This document shows positions 12,593 through 21,751 of a DNA stretch of 64,000 nucleotides, one piece after another. This DNA is from Psococerastis gibbosa (lineage: Eukaryota > Arthropoda > Insecta > Psocodea > Psocidae). The stretch lies in assembly GCA_963971405.1 (NCBI GenBank), contig OZ020485.1:3348001-3412000 (forward strand). The letters are read 5' to 3'. The translations under genes were made by a program, and so were the position numbers. Every line of letters begins with the position of its first letter. Position 1 is the first letter of the stretch. Below the pieces are notes generated by a model that had not been told where the DNA came from, made no database searches, and worked only from the letters and a program-made list of their open reading frames with translations.

Positions 12593-13096
12593 ATGTGTAG
12601 TTTGAAGCATGTAGGACCTTATAATCGGTACAAAGCCACTCAGCGGCCTATGCATTATGGGGGGGGGGGGGATAATGCCTGAAATTCTGGGGTCTGGCAC
12701 TGGGGAAGGTTTAATGGGACACTACAAGTATAGACTTACGCTGAAGAAAATACCTACTTGACTAACTTCCACTATAAATGAAAGGTAAAACCTTGTACCT
12801 AGCTAAGGGGTTTCTTCTCCCCCCCTGCTAAGAAGTGAAACAAAGTAGAGTGCACGAACAGGGTGTATGTTGACCTAGATCTTTGTGACAGTCCATCACT
12901 AACGCGAGACGATATTTCACACAATGCAATGAGCAGCCCACTTTTCATTCCATTTTTTTGAATTTTCCAAGCTGAGTTGTTGTATAGTTTACCTAGGATC
13001 ACGTTCCCACTTTATTATTTTGCTGACTTTATACCCCGGCCAAGGCTGCACGATATTTTACACTACAAATTATTGCTTTACGACTTCGGCTTAGGG

Positions 13097-13434
13097 CAGT
13101 GGCGTAAATAACTTTTGCAGCCCCCCCCCCCCCGAAAGACCTTTTGTGCGCCCTACCTTGTCTCATTCTTTCATCTTTTATATGAGTGAAAGTGTAATTG
13201 TAGTTAACATGGATAACAAATAACGGGCCTAGCTCACAGGGAAGTGACAAAAAACTGTAAAAATTGTATTTTTTGGAAATATATATTGATTGATTGATTG
13301 ATTGGCATTGAATATTTTCATTAATTACGTAGATTCCTAAATTATTTTATTATTTTTGGGAACCGAAGTGCGCCCCCCAGGAATGCTGCGCCCCCAGCAC
13401 CGCGGGGGCTGCGGCGGTGTTATTTACGCTACTG
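13097..13434. mobile_element. hAT-like MITE
   Basis: Terminal inverted repeats CAGTGGCGTAAATAAC and GTTATTTACGCTACTG bound 338 bases. The flanking octamers GCTTAGGG (13089-13096) and GCTTAGTC (13435-13442) agree at six of eight positions, as expected for an aged 8-base hAT target duplication. The subterminal regions are rich in G/C runs. There is no transposase. Confidence 0.75.
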
Positions 13435-13559
13435 GCTTAGTCCAGTTGGCAGAGAACTGGATTTTCGTATTATAAAAAGGACGGTCGGAGTAAGTTCGAG
13501 ACTTCGAGACTGAGCTTTAAAGAAAATATTTTCGACAGGGCGTGGACATTACATCATGA

Positions 13560-13921
13560 TCTCCTGTTTCTTTAAATACCTACCTCTACTATCGAAAATT
13601 TGGAATCATCATGGGAATTCGGACCTTGGGGACTGCTGCTCTGAAAGGGGAAGTTGTGCTAAACCACTGCCTCAGGTTTTTCAACTAGGATGGTCTTCTT
13701 CTGCTAGAAGCCCTCAGTCATATCTTCCCCTGGATTATTACATGCAGAAGGCGATACTTTTCTTTCCTAATCAAATGACCGAAGTATGTTAGTTTCTGTT
13801 TCTTAACTGATAATAGCGTGAGAGAGGATTTTAATTTGAGTATTACAAAGTTGGAAAATCTGATGATAGCTGCCAATCGTACATATATTGTAGTAACTAC
13901 CTTTAAAGTTGGCTTCACCAA
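13560..13921 (-). pseudogene. LINE reverse-transcriptase C-terminal tail, copy 3 (family L1)
   Basis: Minus strand. An open part (13718-13921) ends KKQKLTYFGHLIRKEKYRLL followed by HVIIQGKI, the standard non-LTR retrotransposon C-terminal motif. Further 3', after frame breaks, comes RAAVPKVRIPMMIPNFR, the same ending as copies 1 and 2. It is 5'-truncated and frameshifted. Confidence 0.8.
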
Positions 13922-13929
13922 AATTTGAT

Positions 13930-14660
13930 AAAATCTGCTAATTTATATACCATTTAAGGAAGATACAGCTCAAGTCAAATCAAGAATGTTCAGAGAAAAT
14001 ACACAAACTTAACTAAGACGTTTGTGCGGATTATACCGGAGCCTGAAAGTTTAGGTTCATAATTAGCACACAAAATTAAGGGTCTGAAATAGAGGTCTCA
14101 CTTGATGTCTGTTTACATTTGAAAATTCCGAGATACCATCTACATTATGCTCCTCCTAAATCCCCCTTCAAAAAAATTATAAATTAAGAAATTTTGACTT
14201 TTGACTTTGTAGGCTAATCAAATCTTTTACGCTTTGCTAAATTATTGTACTTATTTAATTATTGAATTACCGAGATAAATTGGGTGTCTGGGTCTGGACC
14301 TACAAAAAGAGTAACATTTCTTTTGGTATATTATGCCATTGATTACTCTACAATCAACATGTTCTTGTGATATTCGATTTCGTATACGAAGAACGTCGTC
14401 AACAATTAATTTTCGTTTAATTTTAAGCCAGATTTTGCTTTGCGTCTTTTAAGAGTTGAGCAGTAGAATCTAATTTTGCGTCCTTGGCATATAAGAAATT
14501 GCTTGTTTGGCGGTTTTCTGAAATTAATTGGTAAGAATTGATTAAGGAATGTGGGGCAATGGGAGAGGAAAATGTTAATGGTCCCCCCCCCCCCCCCGCC
14601 GCCGGTATAATTAACGCGGAGCTGCATTAACCATCCTCTCTAGCCATTTACTACGCTAAT
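13930..14660. other. No gene recognised
   Basis: AT-rich sequence with a long C run at about 14582-14597. No supportable gene. Confidence 0.5.
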
Positions 14661-14664
14661 GAAA

Positions 14665-15420
14665 CCTCCTTCACAACCAAATCTACACTGCAGACTATGT
14701 AAACGATCCCATGTAAGTGTAACTACGTAATTATTGTATGCTCAAGTACTTATATGGCAAAGCGAAAGTGTCAGACCTGTCAGAGTGGTTCAGACTGAAA
14801 TACACCTTGGAACATTATGAAACTTCGTGGATTGCTCACAACCAAATCTATGCTGCAGACTTTGTATAAACGATCTTGAACAGTTGAACGATTGTAGCTA
14901 TGTAAGTTTTTTAGTGACTTCGATGGCTAGGTGGTAGTGTGTTTGTGTTTGTACAAGACATCTCTACACACCTTGCAATCGGAGAGACGTGTCGTAACTC
15001 GAAACAAGTACCTATTAGGTTACTTGATGAGGCGATTGAAGAGGTCAATCGGATACAATCATTAAATTGTTTGTACGCGATTAACCTTTAAAAAATTATA
15101 TTATATTATGAGTTGATGCACTTATTCTTCAAAGCTATAAGGGATCAGAACTATGAGAGTGATTCAAGGTCAGACAGAAACACATCTTGAAACCAATGGA
15201 ACATCGTGGATCGCTCACATCTAAATCTACAGTGCAGACAGCAAAATAACATGCAAGCGTATCTATAGGCTACTTAAATTATTGCATGTGAAGTTCTTAC
15301 AAAACTACTATGTAAGGTACCAGAACAGTCTAAGTGGTTCAGACTGCAATACTTCTTGAAAGTAATGTATATGCTAACCAACCTCCTTCACAGCCAAGAC
15401 TTACAATACAGTAATAACGG
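14665..15420. repeat. Degenerate tandem repeat of about 165-200 bases, interrupted by a SINE
   Basis: Diverged units share CTCACAACCAAATCTAC...CTGCAGAC and GTGGTTCAGACTG...ACATCTTGAA. They begin near 14666, 14830, 15210 and 15385. The third interval is longer because SINE B copy 2 sits at 14912-15095. No coding potential is evident. Confidence 0.65.
14912..15095 (+). repeat. SINE-like family B, copy 2
   Basis: Full-length-looking + copy from ACTTCGATGGCTAGGTGGTA to GTACGCGATTAACC and an A-rich tail. It is inserted in the tandem array at 14665-15420, so it is younger than the array. Confidence 0.8.
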
Positions 15421-15504
15421 CAATTGTCCATAATTTCTTCAAAATTAATTTTTTAATTCGAAACCAAAACTATGCCCGGAAAAGCAACCGGCTCAGTTTT
15501 GTTA

Positions 15505-16619
15505 GGTGGGTATTCCACCGGCGATTTTACTTCATTTTTGCTTTCCAATTTATACGTAGTATAAGGAAAGCTTTGTGATGGTCGAAATTTTCGATTCCGA
15601 GATTTCAACGGATTTACACGTTTTAAGGTCCCAGGAACCCAACAAAGTGGTTTTTACAAAATGTCTGTCTGTCGGTCTGTCTGTCTGTTCGTCGATTTCC
15701 GGGCAAACTACTCAGTGGATTTGAGTGAAATTTGGCATGTAGGTTTACAAAAATCATACCTCGGGACCATTTTTTTTTTTTGGCTAACTCAATTTGGGGG
15801 GGTTTTATTTTCAAAAAACTCCAAAAAACGTCTAAAAAAATTATTTCTCAAAAACGGCTCCAACGATTTCTTTTAAATTCTCGTAGATTGTAGTCGTTAT
15901 TAATGTTGACAAAATGCGGGGGGTCGCTTGCCCCTTGATAGTTTGCTTCTGGGGGTAAAAAAATAAAAATAACTAAATTTTAATGAAAAAATGACTAAAA
16001 AATGCGAAACCTTTCTATCGATGATTTCTACCTTCAAGCATGTTTTAGGTGTTAAATTGAGTAACGAAACCGGATAGGTTGCTTTCCCAAAAAAATATTT
16101 GGATTTGCCCAAAAAATTATTTTTTGAAAAAAAATGATAGAAAATTCGCGCTCAAATGCATTGCATGCCCTGCCATTATTGCTGTGTGGTAATTAATGTG
16201 TTTGTTTGACCTATCGAGAATTTACCTCACTTCCAGTGACGTCAGGTGGACAACCGCCCCCCCCCCCCCCGAGATATCGGAAATTTAACCATAGGAAAAA
16301 TATTTGCCATAAAATTACTAATTTTCTCTATCTAATAATTTTGATAAATTGGAAAGCATGTTCGAGTGAACTCGGACCGGTTCTTTGATTTTGTCATTGA
16401 CGCTTGTTTTATTTTAAGGAGACTATTATGTAGATACTTAACTGATCGATTATAAATTAAGTTATAATATGGTAGATACTTAATAATGATGTCTGCTACC
16501 ATATTATAACTTAATTTATAATAGATATGTTAAGTGTCTATATAATAGTCTCCTTAAAACAAAACAAACGTCAATGACAAAATCAAAAATGAAGTAAAAT
16601 CGCCGGTGGAATACTCGCG
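15505..16619. mobile_element. PIF/Harbinger-like MITE, split by a Helentron-like insertion
   Basis: Long terminal inverted repeats meet in a near-palindromic centre around 16412-16560 (both arms carry AAGGAGACTATTA and TAAATTAAGTTATAATATGG). The ends GGTGGGTATTCCACCGGCGA and TCGCCGGTGGAATACTCGCG are flanked by TTA at 15502-15504 and 16620-16622, a 3-base TWA duplication typical of PIF/Harbinger. The left arm is interrupted at 15539-16385. A related intact copy lies at 55772-56058. Confidence 0.8.
15539..16385 (+). mobile_element. Helentron/DINE-1-like non-autonomous element, copy H1
   Basis: 847 bases from TGCTTTCCAATTTATACGTA to GGACCGGTTCTT. It carries a 14-base subterminal inverted repeat (GCTTTCCAATTTAT at the left, ATAAATTGGAAAGC near the right), a second left-end palindrome (GTATAAGGAAAGC), a GTCT microsatellite at about 15661-15690, a C run at 16257-16270, and a terminal hairpin (GTTCGAGTGAACTCGGAC) just before the 3' end. 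The other arm of the host MITE shows the uninterrupted site: insertion was between two Ts with no target duplication. These are the hallmarks described for Helentrons and their DINE-1-like derivatives. No Rep/helicase coding is present. Confidence 0.75.
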
Positions 16620-16750
16620 TTACTATATTTTTCACATCATAACATGTACCTATCTGATCATGGAGTCGTTGGCAAGAGAACCAGTTCAGGAGTCCATCAT
16701 ATATTGCACTTCAGTTTGTGGTTGTTAACTGCCACGAGTGATTGGGTATA

Positions 16751-18199
16751 ATGTTGAGATTTGGCTATGTTATAATACTTGTTTGTGGTGTTATGGGTGA
16801 AACAGTAGTATCCAGTGCATTATGTGGTACCACTACACAATGGAAAAGAGATCCACTGTCGTGCAAACGATATCGTGAATGCGTCAATGGGGTTTGGAGG
16901 ACAGTAGAATGTCCAATTAATTCAACTTTTGATGGTACAGTATGCAATTCAACTGCGTCTTGTGAAATTAACAGTGATCGTAAGGAAATTAAAAGCGATG
17001 TAAAAGACGATAAAACATGGAATTTTTATTCCTCAGAAAATAAAACACCTTACAACGACCAGTGCCGCGACTTATTGAAAGGTCCAGTTAGCCAGACCAA
17101 TAAATTATGTAGCAATGCTACAACTTGCGAAATTGCTGAAGCCAAAAAGTATGAGGAGGTTATTAACGGGAACATGACTTCTTCCCCCAAGAAGCCGATA
17201 TACAAATGGTTCAAGTCGGAAACTGTAATCAAACAGGGAAGAAATGCTACGACTCTCTGGTACTTCAACTTGAATGGTAGTATGAACTACACATTCTCCA
17301 TATATGGCGGCCTGCCCGTTTCAAGAGAAAACATGATTGACTGGCTTGAACGGAATAGTCACCATTATAAGCTTAAGCGAATAACACTTAATGGTGATGA
17401 GGAACGACAGACAGAACGGAATGTGTATATAACTGCTCCACCACGTCCAACTGCAAGACCCATTGCGGGTGGCAAGCAAGCTAAGATTGTTACAAACCCG
17501 TGGCAGGTGGCTTTGATTCGAACAGATTCGAAAGATTTGACTTGTGGTGGTAGTGTTATTACAAAATGGCACGTCCTTACTGCTGCACATTGCTTCCTTT
17601 ATGAAACTCTTGGAAAATCCATAAATGTGAGTAAGCACGCGCGTTTAGTGGCCGCTGGCAACTCGGATTTGACGCGGATGAAAGAATACCCAATATCAGA
17701 GTTGTATTTACATACAAGCTACAATGTTAGCACTAAAGAACATGATATAGCTCTTCTAGTTATTGAGGGTGAATTTGTGTTTGGCGTTAGAATTCAGCCT
17801 ATTTGTTTGCCCAACTATGACGCAATTTACCCAGGTATGATGTGTAAAGTAACAGGTTGGGGAAAAAAGGCGGACTATCTCAAGCATACTGAAACAATAC
17901 TAAGGGTGGCTGACGTGGCAATTAGAACACGGGAAGACTGCGAGAGATATAATAGTAGATATGGAGTTATTGGACGTGGTGTGGTTTGTGCTAATAAAGA
18001 AGGGGGCGCAGACACATGTAAGGGAGATTCTGGTGGCCCTTTGTTTTGTTATAACGATGGAAGGTATCGACTTTTTGGTGTGACTTCTTGGGGTGTCAGC
18101 TGTGGTGATTATGAGTATCCCGGAGTATACACCAATGTATTTGAACACATCTCATGGATTGAAAATACAATAGAAATTTCAATGCCTGAAAAAACGTAA
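16751..18199 (+). CDS. Secreted chitin-binding trypsin-like serine protease, paralogue 1
   Basis: Single-exon frame of 482 codons. I start at ATG 16751 because it aligns with the paralogue and begins a good signal peptide (hydrophobic residues 4-16); an upstream in-frame TTG is not used. Residues 25-71 form a peritrophin-A/CBM14 chitin-binding domain with six cysteines (C25, C38, C44, C54, C65, C71). A 165-residue linker with many N-linked glycosylation sequons and three cysteines follows. The S1 protease domain starts at I238 (IAGG), with catalytic H280 (TAAHC), D332 (HDIALL) and S427 (GDSGGP). D421 occupies the base of the S1 pocket, predicting cleavage after Arg or Lys. The residue before IAGG is Pro, not Arg/Lys, so activation is non-standard. 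The likely role is an extracellular digestive, cuticular or immune protease anchored to chitin (inference). The stop codon overlaps a donor-like GTAAGT at 18195, so a spliced longer C-terminus is possible. Confidence 0.93.
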   Translation: MLRFGYVIILVCGVMGETVVSSALCGTTTQWKRDPLSCKRYRECVNGVWRTVECPINSTFDGTVCNSTASCEINSDRKEIKSDVKDDKTWNFYSSENKTPYNDQCRDLLKGPVSQTNKLCSNATTCEIAEAKKYEEVINGNMTSSPKKPIYKWFKSETVIKQGRNATTLWYFNLNGSMNYTFSIYGGLPVSRENMIDWLERNSHHYKLKRITLNGDEERQTERNVYITAPPRPTARPIAGGKQAKIVTNPWQVALIRTDSKDLTCGGSVITKWHVLTAAHCFLYETLGKSINVSKHARLVAAGNSDLTRMKEYPISELYLHTSYNVSTKEHDIALLVIEGEFVFGVRIQPICLPNYDAIYPGMMCKVTGWGKKADYLKHTETILRVADVAIRTREDCERYNSRYGVIGRGVVCANKEGGADTCKGDSGGPLFCYNDGRYRLFGVTSWGVSCGDYEYPGVYTNVFEHISWIENTIEISMPEKT

Positions 18200-18515
18200 G
18201 TACATAAATTCTCGAGAAATTAATGGGACAATATTTATGCGTATACTGTTCGTTGCTCAAAAGAAGACAAGAAATGAAATTGCTTACATGTTCCGGGAAA
18301 CGTCAAAAGTTAAAACGCCTTGTTTGAAGCTTCAAATGCGGCAGATTCCTCCTTGTTATTGGGGTGTCCGATCCGAGGTGAAGACAATCGAATTGTTATA
18401 CTGTAACAAGCTCCACAGCTGCAAACATTGATCATCCATATTGGCACGACAGCGTCGGACGTCTGTTTGTAGACGGTTAAGACATTGCCGGACTGGTTAG
18501 TGCAATTTTTCCTGG
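18200..18515 (+). other. Duplicated 3' flank of protease paralogue 1
   Basis: Sequence after the stop is recognisably similar to that after paralogue 2 (TAAATTCTCG; CTTCAAATGCGGCAGATTC against CTTCAAATACAGCAGATTC; GGCACGACAGCG; GACATTGCC and CTGGTTAGTGC). The similarity fades at about 18515 and 32635, marking the 3' edge of the duplicated unit. It probably includes the 3' UTR. A 64-codon frame at 18237 is not conserved in the paralogue. Confidence 0.65.
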
Positions 18516-20045
18516 AAAGAAATATGAGTAGTCTAAAAAAAAAGATAAAGTAATTTTAAGATTGCAGTTTGGACATAGAATTCTTTGTTATTCACGATGA
18601 TGTATTTGTCACAATTTCTAATCTACTAGTAGAACCGTATATTTTTATGACTTCAATTGACTTTGTTCTATTTTTGCCATGCGGCCGTTATTAATTAACT
18701 TAGAAAATTGAACCCATACAATGTAGTAAATGAGGCCCTCAAAACTTCTTAGGTGAGAGTTTGAGTGCGTACACCAGATATAAGCACAATTTTCTGATTC
18801 TGACGTCACGGTTCTTGCATTTCACATCGTGGATGCTACATTATAACAAAAAAAAAATAGCTCTGCAATCTATTTCTGTGACATTTGATCTTGTTTGAAA
18901 ATTAAAAAATCCCATTCGGCTCTGGCCGATCAGGTGTAGGGAGATTCCATAAAAGCACCGAACCCGCTTCACCTCACTAAATCAGGATCGACAGAAGAAT
19001 TAATGTAGGCTAATTATGAACATCAAAGAATTGGGTTAGTTGCCATGACCTCTAATAAAGAAACGAAGCCCTTTTTAGGCATTATTCAGTATATGTAATG
19101 TATTTTGGAACTGTTATGTTAATACAGGGTAGTCTACCTAACATATTTGTATATACAAACATAAATATATATATACTGACATACTGCATGTATATATATA
19201 TATACTGTATATATAACATTTTGAACGGATGGTGGTTTTATAGGCTCAGGGGGTCGTGAAATGAATTGGTCGCCATCTCAATAGGTAGATGAATCTCCCT
19301 AAAAACCGATGACCGGTTGTGCCTTAGCCCCTATCGAAGTATATCTGGTATTACAGGTGCACTCCGTAAATAAAATAGTCTCAGTAGCTCGATTACACCT
19401 ATCAGTTTGAAGGCCAACCAGTATGATTTAGCTCTTAGACGCACCACATAAGCAATTGTTATGACCATTAGGTTCAGTACCACTTTGGCTAATAAATTGG
19501 CACAATTGTAGGTTTCTTGATACACGAAGTCAGACCATGATCCAGGTATACTAACGAGCGAGGCTTAATGATGCAGTTGCCTAATTCATGGACGGTGTCC
19601 CCCTGCGAACAGAACATCCGCGCATGGCTTGCAAGACAATTATTGTAAAGAGTGGTTGCTGTGTAGGCCTACCTTAAAACGTTGAGAAAAGTATTAGGCT
19701 ATAAAAATAAGTTTTCTGGAGTTTAATGATAATTTTACAATACTTTTAATTTTTTACAAAATGATATGACCTATCAAACATCATTAGAGCACGCCCATTT
19801 AGGCGTTATTTTGCTGCCTTGAATTTTTCCAGCGGCATTTTACTCATTTTCGAGCATTCAAAGAGGGTTCCGTGTGGGCCCCCTTACAAGTGACCGACTC
19901 CGGGCATGAATTTGACATTTGTATCTGTTATATTGTACTGTACATTTACCGTGCATTTGCAACTATTAAAATTACAAATTTATATTCTTAAAAAATCAAA
20001 ATACAATGGGATTAAGTAAAGACATGGAATATGCGATTCGCATGC
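18516..20045. other. No gene recognised
   Basis: AT-rich, with an (AT)n tract at about 19158-19215. No supportable gene. Confidence 0.5.
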
Positions 20046-20048
20046 TAA

Positions 20049-20461
20049 GGGTCCATCCATAAATTACGTAAGGCAAAAATTTGGGGATTTTAAACCCCTC
20101 CCTTCCCCCTTGTAACGGGACTGTAACGACAGTAGCCACCCCCCTAATAATTACGTAACGCTACCTCAACCCCCACCCCCCTTCATTCTCCTGCCAATTC
20201 TTTGCTCAGAGGGGCCATTCTCCCTTCTACGCGATTAAATGCACTCCTACCAGGGGCATTAATAGCTATAAATAAGGCATCCAAGTTTTGTTCTACGAAG
20301 TGATGAATATTGCAATATTTGTTCAGTTTTATGACGCGTACTTTGAAAAAATTATTTAATCTATTGTTAACTTTATAAATTTAAAATTGAATTTTTACGT
20401 TACGGAACGCCGGTCTATACCCCTCCCCCCCAGAAGCGTTACGTAATTTATGGATGCTCCC
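20049..20461. mobile_element. PIF/Harbinger-like MITE
   Basis: Imperfect terminal inverted repeats GGGTCCATCCATAAATTACG and CGTAATTTATGGATGCTCCC are flanked by TAA at 20046-20048 and 20462-20464. The ends of this element look like a widely distributed animal MITE type. The body is 413 bases without coding sequence. Confidence 0.75.
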
Positions 20462-20479
20462 TAATGGCGTTAAGATGTC

Positions 20480-20701
20480 AGGATATGTAGAGTAGTGGTA
20501 CGGACTCTGACTTTCACACGAAAGGTTGTTGGTTCGAGTCCTACACTTCCTACATTTTCAGGCCATGCTTAGGAAGGCATGTAAAGCAGGTGGTCCCAGG
20601 CCTTCCTACTTGCGTGTAAGAGAGGGCTTTATAGCCCTAACTCCGCTATGTTGGCTTAGTAATGGAACAAAAAGTCCTTATTTATTTATTTATTTATTTA
20701 A
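20480..20701 (+). repeat. SINE family A, copy 2 (full length)
   Basis: tRNA-derived head: TGTAGAGTAGTGGTACGGAC (A-box region) and GGTTGTTGGTTCGAGTCC (B box). A unique body follows (GCATGTAAAGCAGGTGGTCC; GAGAGGGCTTTATAGCC; CTCCGCTATGTTGGCTTAGT) and a (TTTA)n tail. Copies at 12485, 25652, 37561, 47263, 49326 and 56760. Confidence 0.88.
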
Positions 20702-20781
20702 GATGTTATGTCGAATGCTAGTCTTCGTCTTCCTTTTCGGTCGGACTTGAAATCTACTGTCTACACGTCTTATAAATTGTA

Positions 20782-21338
20782 TCCAACTCAAAACACTCCG
20801 TGTTAAAAATACCAAGTTCGTTTGGCCCATCAAAGTGATATCCAGATGTTGTGATATCCAGATGGGCCAAGTTCCTTTTTTCTGCTTATGTATGTTGTGA
20901 TATCAGGATGGGCCAAGTTCTTGTAATTTTTCTCTTTTGAATATTTTCTCTAAAAAATTAATTAAATTTTTTTTTTCTGAACTTGGTGCTTCTTCATGCT
21001 TATGTACCTAGACACTGACACTTGCTGTAATTGGCCAATGATGACGCATAGGATTTGGCTAAATGGCAAATTTGCAACTGAGGCCACAGTGTCGTTACGT
21101 AGGTATACCTCTAATAAACGATAGGAAACTACGAACAGTTTTGCAAGGGAAGCACCCAAGTTCTGAAAAAAAAAAAATGTTTAGAGAAAATATTCATAGA
21201 GAGATATTACGAGAACTTGGCCCATCGTGATATCACAACATACATAGGCAGAAAAAAGGAACTTGGCCTATCTGGATATCACAACTTTGATGGGCCAAAG
21301 GAACTCGGTATTTTTTACACGGAGTGTTTTGGGTTGGA
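20782..21338. mobile_element. Foldback MITE with roughly 200-base inverted arms (TA target)
   Basis: The left arm starts TCCAACTCAAAACACTCCGT and the right arm ends ACGGAGTGTTTTGGGTTGGA. Both arms carry repeated GATATCCAGATGGGCCAAGT-type motifs. TA flanks both ends (20780-20781, 21339-21340), consistent with a Tc1/mariner-type target. There is no transposase. Confidence 0.8.
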
Positions 21339-21391
21339 TATCATATCTTTTTGTACAAATAACAAATAACTTGACATGTATGCATGGAGTG

Positions 21392-21751
21392 TTAAAAAAA
21401 CTGAAAGACAGAGGAAGAATTAGTCATCTTTTCACCATGCAAGGCTGTACTATGTATAGTTAAAAATGCTTCCAGGGATCGCCTGCGAATATTCCTTCCT
21501 GTGCGGCAGCCCTGGTGCCCAGGAGGTGCCAGGTTACCACATGGCGGGTAGAAATAAACAGTTGCAAGCTGGTATTTGGAAAAGTTCCGGTATACTTCCT
21601 CTACCAGGGCCTTCCTGAGACAAAAATGTTTTTCTACATCACCTTCTACGTAGAATGCCAGTGCCCTAAACAGGCAGTTACCGTCCCCTTGTACTCCATG
21701 CTGGACCAGAAGGCACCTATCAGCAGCAATGAAACTGACCGGAGCCGCCAT
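21392..21751 (-). pseudogene. Partial OTU-type cysteine protease domain
   Basis: A minus-strand frame of 119 codons contains GVQGDGNCLFRALAFYVEGD near residues 19-38. DGNCLFRAL is the catalytic Asp/Cys motif of OTU deubiquitinases, followed by a plausible LRKALVEEVYRNFSKY helix. The domain breaks off at about residue 61 into sequence that does not look like OTU, and the catalytic His region is absent, so this is half a domain. It could be the first exon of a host gene on the minus strand, or a fragment of a transposon carrying an OTU domain; repeats surround it. No splice donor that clearly continues the domain was identified. Confidence 0.55.

Noticed and set aside
15661-15690. CRISPR-like or regulatory repeat in the (GTCT)n tracts
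   Set aside because: Pure microsatellite inside the Helentron-like element, present in its other copies. No spacer structure.
15539-16385. Classical Helitron (TC...CTRR ends) or ordinary TIR transposon
   Set aside because: No CTRR end and no target duplication. The inverted repeats are subterminal and the insertion is between two Ts, which fits Helentrons better.
16742-16750. Start of the first protease at 16742 (and of the second at 30802)
   Set aside because: The codon there is TTG. The first ATGs (16751; 30808 or 30811) lead directly into signal peptides and agree between paralogues.
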